Positions 1-11,900 of a stretch of 64,000 bases of DNA are shown one piece after another; the first letter of the stretch is position 1; the number at the start of each line of letters is the position of its first letter. Source of the stretch: Haliotis asinina (lineage: Eukaryota > Mollusca > Gastropoda > Lepetellida > Haliotidae). The translations under genes were made by a program, and so were the position numbers. The DNA lies in assembly GCF_037392515.1 (NCBI RefSeq), contig NC_090280.1, forward strand, positions 74,512,504 through 74,576,503. The letters are read 5' to 3'. Below the pieces are notes generated by a model that worked only from the letters and a program-made list of their open reading frames with translations, did no database searches and was not told the DNA's origin.

Positions 1-69
1 CTTTGACAAAGTTTTCCACTGGTCAAGCACAAGGTATAGTGTTCGACAGCAAAATCGAAACACCAATAG
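1..69 (+). CDS. Possible partial exon at the window edge
   Basis: Open in the frame required by the next exon, and closed by GTGAGT at 70. It reads TKFSTGQAQGIVFDSKIETP. The phase fits, but the residues do not clearly match the corresponding end of exon 13 in the other copy, so this is tentative. Confidence 0.4.
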
Positions 70-3000
70 GTGAGTTATATAGCTCTGTTCAATAACATTG
101 ACACAGCAATTCCATAACCACTGATCTATACATATATGTCCCCATTTCCATGGATTCCAGGTTCCTATCCAGGGGGACAGGATGCTATGGCTTTCACAAA
201 TGTTGGCTTTTTACATCATGCACACCTTTGGAACATAACGTTGGTGAATGGGAAAACCTATTATGCAACTGTCAAAGGTACGTAAAGAATGTATCCATAC
301 ACACTATCCGAAAACAATTATCTTGTTTCTAAAATTAACGGGCAAAATTTATAAATTCATTCAGGTTCATCTATACAACACGTTATTTTTCTCTAATAAC
401 AACATGATGACTGTTGTTTGGTTCATTGTGATAGACTGGAAAAGCCGGGTATGTCAAAGCAAACAATTGCTATATTTTAGATGATATTTCAGCTTATGAC
501 CGACTTGGGCACTCAACATCGGCAACGTCAGACGCTGTTCTGGTTGACGTTACACCACCAGAGACAGGAGACATTTTCATTGGCAACACACTGGATAGCC
601 ACAGCGTGGTGTCAGTAGACAGGGTGACTGTTCACTGGACGGGATTCAAAGATCCCGAGTCTGGCATCCTTTCAACGTACCTAGCCATAGGGTCGACCAT
701 CACTGGAACACTGTCACCTTTCACGGAATATGCAGGAACATTCGCAGACATCCACATGAATGGATTGATAGACGGTCATGAGTACTTTGCAAAACTAATG
801 GTACTTTTGTCATTGAAATCCACTTACTCATTCTAATTAAGTTTACGCTTACAAAAGTAACTACAGAAATCGATGATGTAACACAAATCGTGGATTTGCT
901 TTCCTATATAATGACGAGGTGCTTGAACTAGAGACCACTTTCTCACTTCATATAACACCAACACTATTGACAGGATAGATCAGTAATCTGCCGCCAACAT
1001 GAGCGTCGTAGTGTATACGTTCGTTGCAATGTGTGTTTAGATAACCAATCGAGCTGGCTTGACTTCTACAGCAGTGTCCAACACCTTCACCGTGGACTCG
1101 TCACCACCTACTCGAGGTGTTGTTGCTGATGGTGAAGATACAAACAAGGTACTTTTCTGCACTGATAAATGGTACTGTTGGGTTCCACATTTCTATGCAA
1201 AATTATTTTTGGAAAGATTGGAAGAATTTAATTGTTTTAACACACTTCCAAATTTCTTCAGGTTGAGTTAGACTACCAGGGCTACACTGACAGGTACGTT
1301 TGTCACTGGTCTGGATTTGATGATCCACACTCTGGGTTGTCCTCTTTCCGCGTTAGCCTTGGGACGCAGCCGTACCTGGATGATGTTGAGACAGAAACGC
1401 ATACAGGATTAGGAACAGGTATATAGAGAGTCAAACAAAGATGAAAATTATGGGTATTTAATTTTAGCATTCCTGATGGATTGTTGCATTTGAAAATTGA
1501 TTTTTACATAGTCAGATAATTAACTCATGTTAAGAATGTTTAATTGGCAAACAACATAATGTATAAGGAATCTGTTAGTTCTGAGAATAACAAAGTTCCT
1601 TTTATTCCAGCAATGTCATGGACTGGAGACTTGCCAATCGGGGTGAAACTCTACTGCAGTGTTGAGGCTTGTAACCGTGCAGGTCTCTGCTCTAAGAGTG
1701 CATCCGACGGGATCATCCTCGACAATTCTCCTCCTGTTCCTGGCGTTGTCTTTGTTGGATATGACGGGCATCATCGCAAATATCACGGACATGCGTAATT
1801 ATGTTCAATATTGTGTTATATGGAGAGTCAACGTTGTAATGGAGTGTTCAGAATTATCTCCGAATCCGTATGTACTTCATATGCATACTGAATCGTTCAT
1901 GTTCATGTTATATCCCAAGATGTGCTCATTTTACATTACTTATAATTGGATTTCAGTTCCACTCTTACTGCTCGATGGTTTGGATTTGAGGACCCGGAGA
2001 CAGGAATCAACCACTTCGACTGGTGTGTTGGAACAACGGCTGGAAAGTGTGATGTCCTTCCAAGCACTAGCAACCTACTTTCTGACTCAGTTCTTAAAAC
2101 TGGTCTCAATCTGCCATCTGGTCATCCCCTTTATGTTACGGTCAATGCTACAAACCCAGCAGGTCTAGTGACCACATCCACCTCTGACAGCTTCATCGTG
2201 GATGCATCCCCTCCAATAGCAACAGTGAAACCAGCATTCACATCTCCCTACTCTAAAAATATGATGGCTGCTGTGAATGTACAATGGGAGAACTCAATGC
2301 TTCAACTTCACTGGAAGTTCACAGACGCTGATAGTCCCGTTGAAAGACACCTGGTGTCACTGTCTACTCATCATGATGGATCATCTGCTGTGGAAAGCAT
2401 TCACCTGGGTGCTCAAGATTCCACCACCATCCTCTTCAAAGCAGGGAATCTGATGAGAAGTGGGGATGTCTACACTGCCACTGTTACTTCCTGTAATGCT
2501 GCAGATCTTTGTTCTACTGCCACAAGTAACCCGATCCGTATAGATTCTACGCCCCCACAGTTGGGAGGATTCGAATCTCCGATGGTATGGGAAAGTATCA
2601 GTGACAAAGGTGCAACCAAGACACGCTTTAACCTGACATGGCTTGGCTTTACCGATACTGAATCTGGAATATATGTGTATCATATCTCTGTTAGTCGAAA
2701 ATTTGATGGCGTTGAACTGTCGAGCGGAATTGTTGACATACTGCATGACAAAAACACAACTGTTCAATCAGCTGACTTCATACTTAGCGATGAAATTAAG
2801 ACTGGTGAAAATATCATCCTGACAATCTCGGCGACAAATACTGCTGGTCTATCAAGTGGGATTGGAAAGGTGACAATGGCAGTTGTTGCCACTGATGCTA
2901 AACATACAAAGGGGATGCTGGAGCTCCAACGGCACTCATGTTCAGTTCATTACTGCACGGGCGACTGTACATGTGCTGTTGTAGGACAACATTGCCTGCC

Positions 3001-6000
3001 TACTTCATCACAACCGAACTGCACTGATACTACCGGTAAAAGGAAGAGCTCTGATATAGTCGTACATCCTGGACGGGAGTCTGATGCCACAGTTACCAGC
3101 TCCTCATCGTGTCTAACTGCTCACTGGGAGGCCTCATCAGCACAGGTTTTTGACAAAATCACTCGATTTCAGTGGAGTATGGGAGAAAGAGCGGAGCAAG
3201 CAGGAGTTGGTATATTTGATCTGAAAACGGAGTCTGAATGGCGGGACATAGGGAAGGGTACAAGAATCATACACTGCCTTCCGGACGGACGGTCCCTACG
3301 TCATGGTACCGAATATGTCATCTATGTCAAAGCCTGGTATGACTTCAGCGAGTTTGCCGTGTTCCAGTCTGATAGCATCCTTGTTGACCACACACCACCT
3401 ACAGTTCAGAGGGCTAAGTCACCCCTTGATTCCGATGGTTCTTGCAATTTGGACTTGGAATATTTCAGTCAAGGCCAAACGATAACAGCATGTTGGAACG
3501 GAGTATTCATTGATACACAAACGCCACTGACTGGTTTTGAAATATGGGTTGGCACGTCACCGGAAGGTATGATTTGTTTCATAATTTTATTCATTGAAGT
3601 GAACCCATACCATAATACTGCAAGTGCAATTATGATATTTGAATAAATGAAATTTCTTTTTATTCTAGGAGATGACATTATACAGCCAACTTTCACTGGT
3701 AAACAAACTTCATACGCGATTCCATTGGCACTCTTGAAAAGTGGGACAATGTACTACAGCAGCATCAGGGCAACCAACTTGGCTGGTCTGCAGACTATAG
3801 CGGTATCTGATGGCTTTGTAGTCGATGACACACCACCTGCAGTTGGTGTAGTCTTCAACACTGATCGCCACAAGAATACAGGGTTTCAGTCGTCCAAGAC
3901 AACACTGAAGGCTTCTTGGCATGGATTTGAAGACTATCACTCCTATGTTCAGAGGTTTGAAATCGCGGTTGTGAAGGAGGGAGAACATATCCTGGACTCA
4001 ATGTTCAAATATCATGGAATGGAAAATGAGATCACCATAGACAATTTGAAATTGGAGGAAAAGGAGAAGTATCGCATTGCAGTCAGAGCGGTTGATGCTG
4101 CAGGTCTTCACAGCAGCACCGCATTGTCTCCAAGTGTGATGATTGACACATCAGCCCCAAAAGCCTTTCAATGCGCATCGTACCTTGAGAGGAAATTGAA
4201 CTTTGCTTCAAGTAAATTCCACCATCTCCGATACGATTCTGTTCAACTTCACACATCAGAAAATCTAAAGAAGAATACATTCTATCAGATGAAAGTGGTG
4301 GGTGATTTCAACATCCATACCACAAACGTCATATTTACAGTTGGTAAACTGTATATTCCGGCCATGTTTGAGAAGAAAATAGGAGACACACAAGCATCGC
4401 ATAACTTCCTGGCCCCAAATTCAGGCCTCACTAACATAAGTATATCAATCACAGGCTCTAACGTATCCAGTTCATTACAAGTGACACTCAGTGAATGTCA
4501 AAAGCTGGTAGAGACCAATTCAGAAAATGGCATCAACGTTTGGCAAATCCGACCCTCTGTTGTCGCTGTTTGTGCCAGGGTAATGGACCAGGAAAGCGGC
4601 ATGAAAAGTGTGTGGCTTGGAGCGGGAACCAGTAAGGGAGGGTACCAGATCCGTGCCTTGTCTCCAACGTCTGTCAGCAACCATGAAATGATTCTGGTGG
4701 AAGAGCCACATGGTAGCCCAGTCCATGTCACAGTGATGGCGGAGAACAATGCTGGCCTGAGAACCATCTTCACATCCAAACCAATCATCATCGATCACAC
4801 ACCGCCAGTGATTCAGTTTGCTTTTTCAAATCTGGAGTACACAGCAGGATCAGATACTGTTTCAGTGAAACTGACATGGCGGGTCGAAGATGACGAGAGT
4901 GGAATAGACACATGCTTTTGTACACATGGTAAAAAACATAATTATTTAATTAGAAGGCAAGCATATTAAAATGTGACAATATCTTAATGTGCCAACCCTG
5001 ACATGTAACTGAAGTTTTATTCACATTATAATTAGTCTGTTCTTCCGAAAAGCATAGAGGGAATCATCGCGTGTTCGCATATACTGTATGCATAATGCAC
5101 GTATCACCCAAACTGTCCACCCTTCCAACGTATCCCACATTTTCTCGTTTTCAGGAACAAGTGTTTCTTACGAACCAAATTGGAGGGAGTCACCAGCAAC
5201 GACTGATTGTGAAATCCAGAACATACCTGCTCCTCACGACACTGATCTCTATGCATGGGTCCGTTGCATCAACAATGTAAACATGGAAACCGTCATCAAA
5301 TCAGAACCTCTGCATGTCACGTACCACCCACCTTCACTCCCAGTGGGCACTTTGAAGGTCCTTGTTGACAATCAAATATCTCCCGGAGTGCTCCCGACTA
5401 ACACACAGGGTTACACAGACCATGTTGAGTTCACTTGGCAGGAGGCAGACGCTCCTAGACTCAGGACGTATGAATGTCGCCTTGTAGAGCACGGCGCACC
5501 AGTAGCAGATTGGATATCAACTGGAGGAAAGACCTCAGTAACCCTTGATGGATTGAGGCTACAAGATGGACATGTGTATGATATCCAGGTGCGCGCCGTG
5601 AATGACAGGGCCCAGTACAGTAATATCCTTAACAGTACCGTGATGGTAGAGAGCCGTTCGCCTGTGGTCACAGGTACGCATAAATATTTTAACGTTTAAA
5701 TATGCTAAATCTTGATACCAAAACCATAAGGGGCAGTAGAAGGTGTATGGCATATTCCCGATGCAATGGTATCCGTTAACCGATATCACGCCCAGCTATC
5801 AGCTTTTTCTTTCATCTGAGATGCCTAGAGGTAGGAGTTTGAGTTTGAGGAGCAAGTCCAGCATGATCAAAACGAGTTGTCTGGTTAGGTAAACGTGCTT
5901 TTTCTAATGACTTCACGAAGATTGGGTCTAGCGTAGAAGCCACCGTTAACATGATCCTCGAATATCAAGATAGATGACTATGGTAAATATACAGACGTAT

Positions 6001-6433
6001 TTTGTTCTTACAAGAACAGAGGCTGCATAGTAGCAGTGGTGGTAGTAGTAATAGTAGTAGAAGTAGTGGTAGCGGCAGTAGTACTAGCATGAACACTAGC
6101 AACAGAGGAAGCAACAACTGCGTTTCACCACTACAATAACAGTGTCCATATTGTTCTATTTTCCTAGGGGTCAATCCCACGGCTACTCTGGTGAATGGGC
6201 ACCTCACGGTCGATTGGTCGGGCGTGTTTGACAGTTTCAACATGAAGATTGAATATGAAGTCACCATCGGTACGAGACAAGGTTTTGCTGACATTATTCA
6301 GCAAATGGTCTCCACCGATACATACTTGATGGCGACAACATATACAGATGCCCCTGGAGTCTTCCTAACAATCAAGGCAAATGCCCAAACCGGGAAATTC
6401 GGCATTTATTCACGCTTCTTGACGCTTTATTAG
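1..6433 (+). CDS. Paralogous giant FN3-like protein, 3' part only (last ten exons)
   Basis: Exons: 1-69 (edge, uncertain), 161-277, 493-800, 1041-1148, 1262-1418, 1611-1794, 1957-3566, 3669-4928, 5155-5673, 6168-6433. From 161 onward each exon has the phase of exons 14-22 of the minus-strand gene. Lengths are identical or differ by multiples of three (117, 308, 108 vs 102, 157, 184, 1610 vs 1595, 1260 vs 1254, 519 vs 525, 266). The protein has the same 'DxSPP' linkers and 'WxGFxDxESGI' repeats. No frameshift or stop breaks it, so it looks functional. Its 5' portion, presumably with a signal peptide and EMI domain, lies upstream of this window. Intron sequences are largely unlike those of the other copy, indicating an old duplication. 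Confidence 0.85.
161..277 (+). CDS. Plus-strand paralogue, exon equivalent to minus exon 14
   Basis: Encodes YPGGQDAMAFTNVG and then NGKTYYATVKG between TTCCAG and GTACGT. Same length and phase as 16955-16839. Confidence 0.8.
493..800 (+). CDS. Plus-strand paralogue, FN3-like exon (equivalent to exon 15)
   Basis: Encodes VDVTPPETGDIFIG and WTGFKDPESGILSTYLAIGS. Acceptor TTTCAG, donor GTACTT. 308 bp in both copies. Confidence 0.87.
1041..1148 (+). CDS. Plus-strand paralogue, linker exon (equivalent to exon 16)
   Basis: Encodes TNRAGLTSTAVSNTFTVDSS and PPTRGVVADG. It is two codons longer than the minus copy. Acceptor TGTTTAG, donor GTACTT. Confidence 0.82.
1262..1418 (+). CDS. Plus-strand paralogue, FN3-like exon (equivalent to exon 17)
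   Basis: Encodes CHWSGFDDPHSGLSSFRVSL. Acceptor TTCTTCAG, donor GTATAT. 157 bp in both copies. Confidence 0.84.
1611..1794 (+). CDS. Plus-strand paralogue, FN3-like exon (equivalent to exon 18)
   Basis: Encodes SWTGDLPIGVKLYCSVEACN and LDNSPPVPGVVFVGYDG. Donor GTAATT. 184 bp in both copies. Confidence 0.85.
1957..3566 (+). CDS. Plus-strand paralogue, long FN3-like exon (equivalent to exon 19)
   Basis: Carries the linkers VDASPPIAT, IDSTPPQLGG and VDHTPPTVQRA and the cysteine cluster CTGDCTCAVVGQHC. Acceptor ATTTCAG, donor GTATGA. It continues into an intronic open frame after 3566 that should not be counted as coding. Confidence 0.9.
3669..4928 (+). CDS. Plus-strand paralogue, long FN3-like exon (equivalent to exon 20)
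   Basis: Carries the linkers VDDTPPAVG, IDTSAPKAF and IDHTPPVIQ. Acceptor ATTCTAG, donor GTAAAA. It contains the 191-bp tract (4619-4809) identical to the other copy. Confidence 0.9.
5155..5673 (+). CDS. Plus-strand paralogue, FN3-like exon (equivalent to exon 21)
   Basis: Encodes YAWVRCINNVNMETVIKSEP and YDIQVRAVNDRAQYSNILNS. Acceptor TTTTCAG, donor GTACGC. Confidence 0.9.
6168..6433 (+). CDS. Plus-strand paralogue, terminal exon with stop
   Basis: Encodes GHLTVDWSGVFDSFNMKIEY and ends at TAG 6431-6433. Acceptor TTTCCTAG. 266 bp, as in the other copy. A polyadenylation signal follows at 6604-6609. Confidence 0.9.
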
Positions 6434-6603
6434 ACCCTTTCAAATGAAATCTCCTTTAACACATTTTGTAGTTTGGTCATGTAAGTCAAAAACCTTATGA
6501 TCTGATATTTATGTATCTCAAATCAAATTAGTATTATATTTTCTTCAGTAGAGAAAATTTTGGCTTCTTGTTTTGAGATGTATTTCTGCTTTGCTTTTAC
6601 ACC

Positions 6604-6609
6604 AATAAA
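6604..6609 (+). terminator. Polyadenylation signal AATAAA of the plus-strand giant gene
   Basis: A canonical AATAAA about 170 bp after the stop at 6433, at a plausible 3' UTR distance. Confidence 0.6.
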
Positions 6610-6679
6610 ACTGTTACATGCCTTGTTTCATACGTGGATATTTATTGATCTGTACCTGCATACATCACAACGAAATGAA

Positions 6680-6845
6680 CGGCGGTGTGGTACCCCAGTG
6701 GTTAAAGCGTTCGCTTGAGACCTGGGTTTGATTCCGCACAGGGGTAAATTGTGTGAAGTCCATTTATGGCATCCACCATTTATTGGTGATGATGTGGGAA
6801 AATTACAAAAGCCGGCGTAAAACTCAAATAACTCACTAACTCACA
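6680..6845 (+). mobile_element. tRNA-derived SINE, family I
   Basis: A-box-like AGTGGTTAAAGCG (6697-6709) and B-box-like GGGTTTGATTCC (6724-6735), then a body ending GGCGTAAAACTCAAATAACTC. Pol III promoter boxes plus the dispersed body define the family. Confidence 0.75.
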
Positions 6846-6959
6846 ACGACATGAATGTGTCATGTGTCAAGCTGTGTCTTGTCTATTGCATTTGTGGCAA
6901 AGTGGGTTCAGAAGTGGGGTTCTTTTGTATGGGGACGAAAAGGTAACGACTTCGAACAC

Positions 6960-7110
6960 AGATCGTGTCATACCAAAAATGTTAAACTGTGGGAATTGTT
7001 ACCTTCGCGTCGCTCGGCATTACAGATGAGAAACACGTCGGCTGCGATCGGTGTGAGTGTACTCTATCTGAGTAGCGTATGCGGCTTGGTACGGTGAGGA
7101 CTTAACGTCG
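6960..7110 (+). mobile_element. SINE family II body fragment
   Basis: Shares CATACCAAAAATGTTAAACT and GTCGCTCGGCATTACAGATG with the 52145 copy. Without clear promoter boxes. Confidence 0.45.
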
Positions 7111-8475
7111 GACTTAAGAATATGTCGATCATATGGCGACGTGCCTATGTGTATGTGTGGCTGCTTGTACTAGCACAGACCCAAGTTGGTTTCATAGTGC
7201 TAGTTCACTTACATACACTGCCGCGGTCAGGCATGAATACCGTACTCACACACATGATACTGACTCCGAGCCGACCAGTCCTTGTTGATCCCACCAATAC
7301 CGATCGCCAGACAGGTACCAACAAGCACCATGTTTTAACGTCGTTTGGAATGACGAGGCCAGGCAACGAACCTTCAGCTCCCAAGGCGAACGCTCGAGCT
7401 ACTGTACCACGGAAGCGGTCTCATAAAGGTAAACTGTTTTATATCTGACTGGCAAAAGAAATCTCTTTCCGAACATAACAGTGGAGCTGGAAGATCAGTA
7501 ATCCCTTTGAGTCGTTCATCCAATTGATAATGATCATCTTCATGAACCTAGCTATTCTTTAACATTTCACATGTATTTCGATTGCGCCATGACAGAACAT
7601 ATAGGTGTATTTCTTCGTAGGATGGAAGTTAATAATCTGTGCATAAAATCTCCGTGCAGATGAATACGCAGTTTTTTTATGGCCATACGATGTCATTAGC
7701 TGAAAGTGAACGAGGTAGTGCTGGTTTGCACCATAGTGACATTATATATTACGTTATCGTTGGTGTTCATGCACCAAACTTGAAAACGTAACTGCGTGTA
7801 AGTTTGTCATTTAATACTGAATTATCGTTTGGAAAGATCCAGAGAACTTCGAACTTGCAAAGTCCAATGCACTATCAACGCGTGTAGTACGGCCATAATC
7901 AACTGAATGAAGGTTAAACAAACAAATAAGAGAAAGCAAACACTAAACCACCACTAAACCCTTATATCTGCCGTGGTCATGCTTGGTAACTGAATATTGC
8001 ATTGCCTTGTGTATAAGAATGACAAGAAATGTTTGATATGAGAATACCTAATTTAATTGCTTTGAAGTGCAGATAAACTGATTTGATCTTATGAACATGA
8101 ATCACCTGGATTTTTTCGTATAAGTGTTTTCCACAAATATGACAATGTCCCCCGCCGCTACAGAACAATGAAATATTGATGACATTGACCTTGAAAATAA
8201 GGTCAAGGTCACCACAACTGACTGGTGTCTGCGTAATCCCCCAATGAAGGCTGTCACCAAAATTGAAGATATTGGGTACAATAGTTCGTGAGATTATTAC
8301 GTACAGACACCGCTGAATACATAGGTCCCCGGGGTACAATTATAGCCAGATGTACGGTAAACGTGGCTAATAGTACACGTGTCATGATGTCAGACCAAAA
8401 CAGGTGAAGAAACCAGGTGTACTGCTGATTAGAATATGCGCACAAATAATTACAAAAAAGGACGCTAAGAACCAA

Positions 8476-8481
8476 TTTATT
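8476..8481 (-). terminator. Candidate polyadenylation signal of the minus-strand giant gene
   Basis: AATAAA on the minus strand, about 190 bp past the stop at 8670. It is the nearest canonical hexamer, in an A/T-rich context. Confidence 0.45.
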
Positions 8482-8669
8482 TTTTAAAATTTTAAAGCAC
8501 AGCAATCAAAACCCGAGAGTGAGTAGTATTTTCATTAATACCCTTCAATTCATTCACTAATTCATGATGACTATTGCTAAATTTCTCCACAAATGTTAGA
8601 AATACAGAAGCAGAGACATACAAGGTTCTGCTAGGTCAGTTCTATTAGGTCAGGTCTTCGGCCAGGCAG

Positions 8670-8935
8670 TTAATGGAGACGGACAAGGTGGGAATATGTG
8701 CTAAATTTCCCCGTTGCGAAACTTGCTTTGATTGTCACAAACACTTCCTGAGGATTCCCATGGATAACAGCTGTCAGATGTGTTCCAGAGGTAACCGAAT
8801 TTTTAACAATGTCACCATATCCTTGTTTGGTCCCAATGGTTGTCTCATAATGAACTGTCCTGTTGAAATCGTCAAAAGCTCTTGCCCAGTCCACCTCGAG
8901 TAATCCTCTCACCACTGTCGCGGTCGGCTCGACTC
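8670..8935 (-). CDS. Giant gene, exon 22: C-terminal exon with stop
   Basis: Encodes GLLEVDWARAFDDFNRTVHY and ends at the stop codon 8672-8670, exactly as in the paralogue (both exons are 266 bp). There is no transmembrane segment or GPI-like tail, so the protein should be fully secreted. A minus-strand AATAAA lies about 190 bp downstream (8481-8476). Confidence 0.9.
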
Positions 8936-11900
8936 CTGAACAAGAAAGGAGATTCATTAATAGTTATGTTATAAATATTATAATACTTCAAATATTCACA
9001 TTGTTTCAAACATGTCTACCAGTGACGTCAACCACCATCATGACAATAATACGCTGTCATATAGATGGATTATTGCTGAGTGAGGCGTAAAATAAAACTT
9101 ACTCATAACACAGAATAAAATCACTGCCCTAATGATGACTTCAGTTTCTGTTTCTCTAGAGTACTGGTACTGACCAAACACGTTTACCATCCATCAGGGT
9201 TAGAATTGGTCTTCAGTAACCCATGACTGTCGTAAGAGGCGACTGAGAACATCGGATGGTCATGCTCGCTGACACGTGTCATCGGATCCCGACTGCGTAG
9301 ATCAATGCTCACGATGTTGATTGCCTGTTCCATACTCGATTATATACAAACCGCTGTCATATAGCTTAAACATTGCTGAGTGCGACGTTAAACAAACAAG
9401 CAAAACCACAACAAACCGACCTCGATAATCGAACAGCACTAGCGTCTTTATGCGTACCTGTGGCCTTGGGCGACCGACTGTCTACTGTTACGCTGCTATT
9501 GAGGATATTGCTGTACCGACCATGGTCATTCACAGCTCGGACCTGGATGTCATATACCTGTCCATCGTGTAGACTCAACCCGTCAAGTGTTGCATAGGTC
9601 TTCTTTCCGGTAGATACCCAGTGTGCCAGTGGTCTACCATATTCGAGAAGGCGACATTCATAGCTCCCAACCCAAGGAGTGTCCGTGTCCTGCCATGAGA
9701 ACTCAATGCGGTCAGTGTATGGCTGGACGTTCGAAGGGGCGAATCCTGAAGATATCATATTGTCCACAAGGACTTTCAAAGAGCCTAGTGGGAGTGCAGG
9801 AGGATAGTATGCAAGACGCAATGATCCTGATCTGATGACTGTATCCATGTTGACACTGTTGATACATCGTGTCCATACGTAGAGAACAGTGTCGAGGGGA
9901 ACATGGATGTTCTTTAGTTCGCAGTGTGTCAAGTCCTGTGATTTCTCCCACTTGTGATCATCGTAGGACAGAGGATGTGTTCCTGTGAACAGAAAATTGT
10001 TAAATATAAATTTGATAAATCCTTCTTAAGAATTATTTATAGACGTCAACATCGGCATAAAATCTGAACATTTTCAGTAATGGAGAAAACGTTCATTTTA
10101 AATTACCACTGGTATGCAGTTTAAAATAACAGTGTTTGATCTAGCACGACACTGGCCCATTATCAACCTTAACTCCAACTAGGTTTTTTAATATATAATT
10201 GTATTCCGCAGGAAAGTAAGGCATTACCATATGTACATAAACAGGTGTTTATTCCACTTTCTGAATCTTCAGCCCGAAAACGCATCATAAGAGAGACAAT
10301 ATTTTCCTTTTCATATGTGACACTTGCTTCTGAGTGGTTCATGACTGGCGGTGTGTGATCGATGATGATTGGTTTGGATGTGAAGATGGTTCTCAGGCCA
10401 GCATTGTTCTCCGCCATCACTGTGACATGGACTGGGCTACCATGTGGCTCTTCCACCAGAATCATTTCATGGTTGCTGACAGACGTTGGAGACAAGGCAC
10501 GGATCTGGTACCCTCCCTTACTGGTTCCCGCTCCTAGCCAAACACTTCTCATGCCGCTCTCTTGATCCATTACCCTGGCACAAACAGCAACAACAGAGGG
10601 TCGGACTTGCCAAACTGCGATGCCAGTTGTTGGATCGGTATCTGAAAGCCTTTGACATCTCCCAAGCGTCACATTGAAGGCATGCGATCCATTGGTTCCC
10701 GTGACTGATATAGATATGTTACTCAGACCAGATTGCAGTGTGAGGAAGCTATGGGAAGCCTGTACTCCCAAAATTTGTTTCTGAAACATGGCTGGGATTT
10801 GAAGTTTCCCAACAGTGAAGAACACATGTGACGTATGAATGTCCAAGTCGCCTTTCACTGTTATTTGGTAGAATGTATTCTTCTGCAGACGTTCAGTCAC
10901 GCGAAGCTCTACAGCGTCGTAGTGACGTGATTGGTACCTTTGTACAGTGAACGCCACCTTCCTGTCAAGAAACGACGTGCAGGTAAATGCCTTTGGGGCT
11001 GATGTGTCAATCATCACACTTGGAGACTCAGCTATGCTGCTGCGAAGCCCCGTGGCGTCAACTGCTCTGACTGCAATGCGATACATGTTCTTTTCCTCCA
11101 ATTTCAAATTGTCTATGGTGATCTCATTTTCCATTCCATGATATTTGAACATCGAGTCCTGAATATGTTCCCCCTCCTTCACAACCGCGATTTCAAACCT
11201 CTGAACATAGGAGTGGTAGTCTTCAAATCCATGCCAAGAAGCCTTCAGTGTTGTCTTGGACGACTGAAACTCTGTATTCTTGTGGCGATCAGTGTTGAAG
11301 ACTACACCAACTACTGGCGGTTCATCATCAACTACAAAGCCATCAGAAACTGCTGTTGTCTGCAGACCAGCCAAGTTGGTTGCCCTGATGCTGACGAAGT
11401 ATTTCGTACCACTCTCCAGGAGTGAACTGATCGTATAGGACGTATTCTTTCCCATGGACTTTGGTTTGATAATGTCATCTCCTAAACAAGAGAAAACAAC
11501 ACCGTTTGTATGTAAGGGGCTTATGCATGAGTGGTCTTCAAGATCAGCACAGGAATTTCAATTACTGGGCACTATTAACTTCCCATCATTACATGTGAGA
11601 TGTGCATGATATGAATAATTGTATTTTAGACTGTTCAAACCGATTACCCTATCCTATGGGATATTTAACTGTACTGTATAAACTATGAAAGGAAAGCAAT
11701 GTTCTGTTTTTCACAGAGATGCTTACGACACACATTAACATTTTGTTCTTGAGATAGTTTGTACACACCTTCTGGTGATGTCCCAAGCCACATTTCAAAG
11801 CCTTTCAATGACGTTTGTGCATCATTGAATACGCCCTCCCAGCATGCTACTATTGTTTGACTAGAATCGAAAAAATCCATGTCCATTTTACAGGAAGCAT

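Larger units (their letters stand above)
6434..8669. other. Spacer between the two convergent giant genes
   Basis: Contains the two 3' UTRs, a tRNA-type SINE (6680-6845), a second SINE-like fragment (about 6960-7110), and otherwise unique-looking A/T-rich sequence. The open frames at 6855-7448 overlap repeat sequence and show no protein-like pattern. No gene is supported here. Confidence 0.6.

Noticed and set aside
3567..3668. Continuation of the long exon frame past 3566 to a stop
   Set aside because: The donor GTATGA at 3567 and the acceptor at 3668 match the paralogue's intron position and phase. The open extension is intronic.
6697..6750. A tRNA gene
   Set aside because: A and B boxes are present, but the sequence does not fold as a complete tRNA. 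It is followed by a dispersed SINE body and recurs many times in the window.
7122..7448. A 108-codon plus-strand frame after the plus-strand giant gene
   Set aside because: Lies beyond the poly(A) signal and next to a SINE fragment. The composition is not protein-like and there is no supporting promoter or splice signal.
10334..11425. Plus-strand frames over the giant gene, and minus-strand frames at 2381-5789
   Set aside because: They are opposite-strand shadows of the giant paralogues; equivalent shadows recur at the matching positions of both copies because the coding strands are similar.
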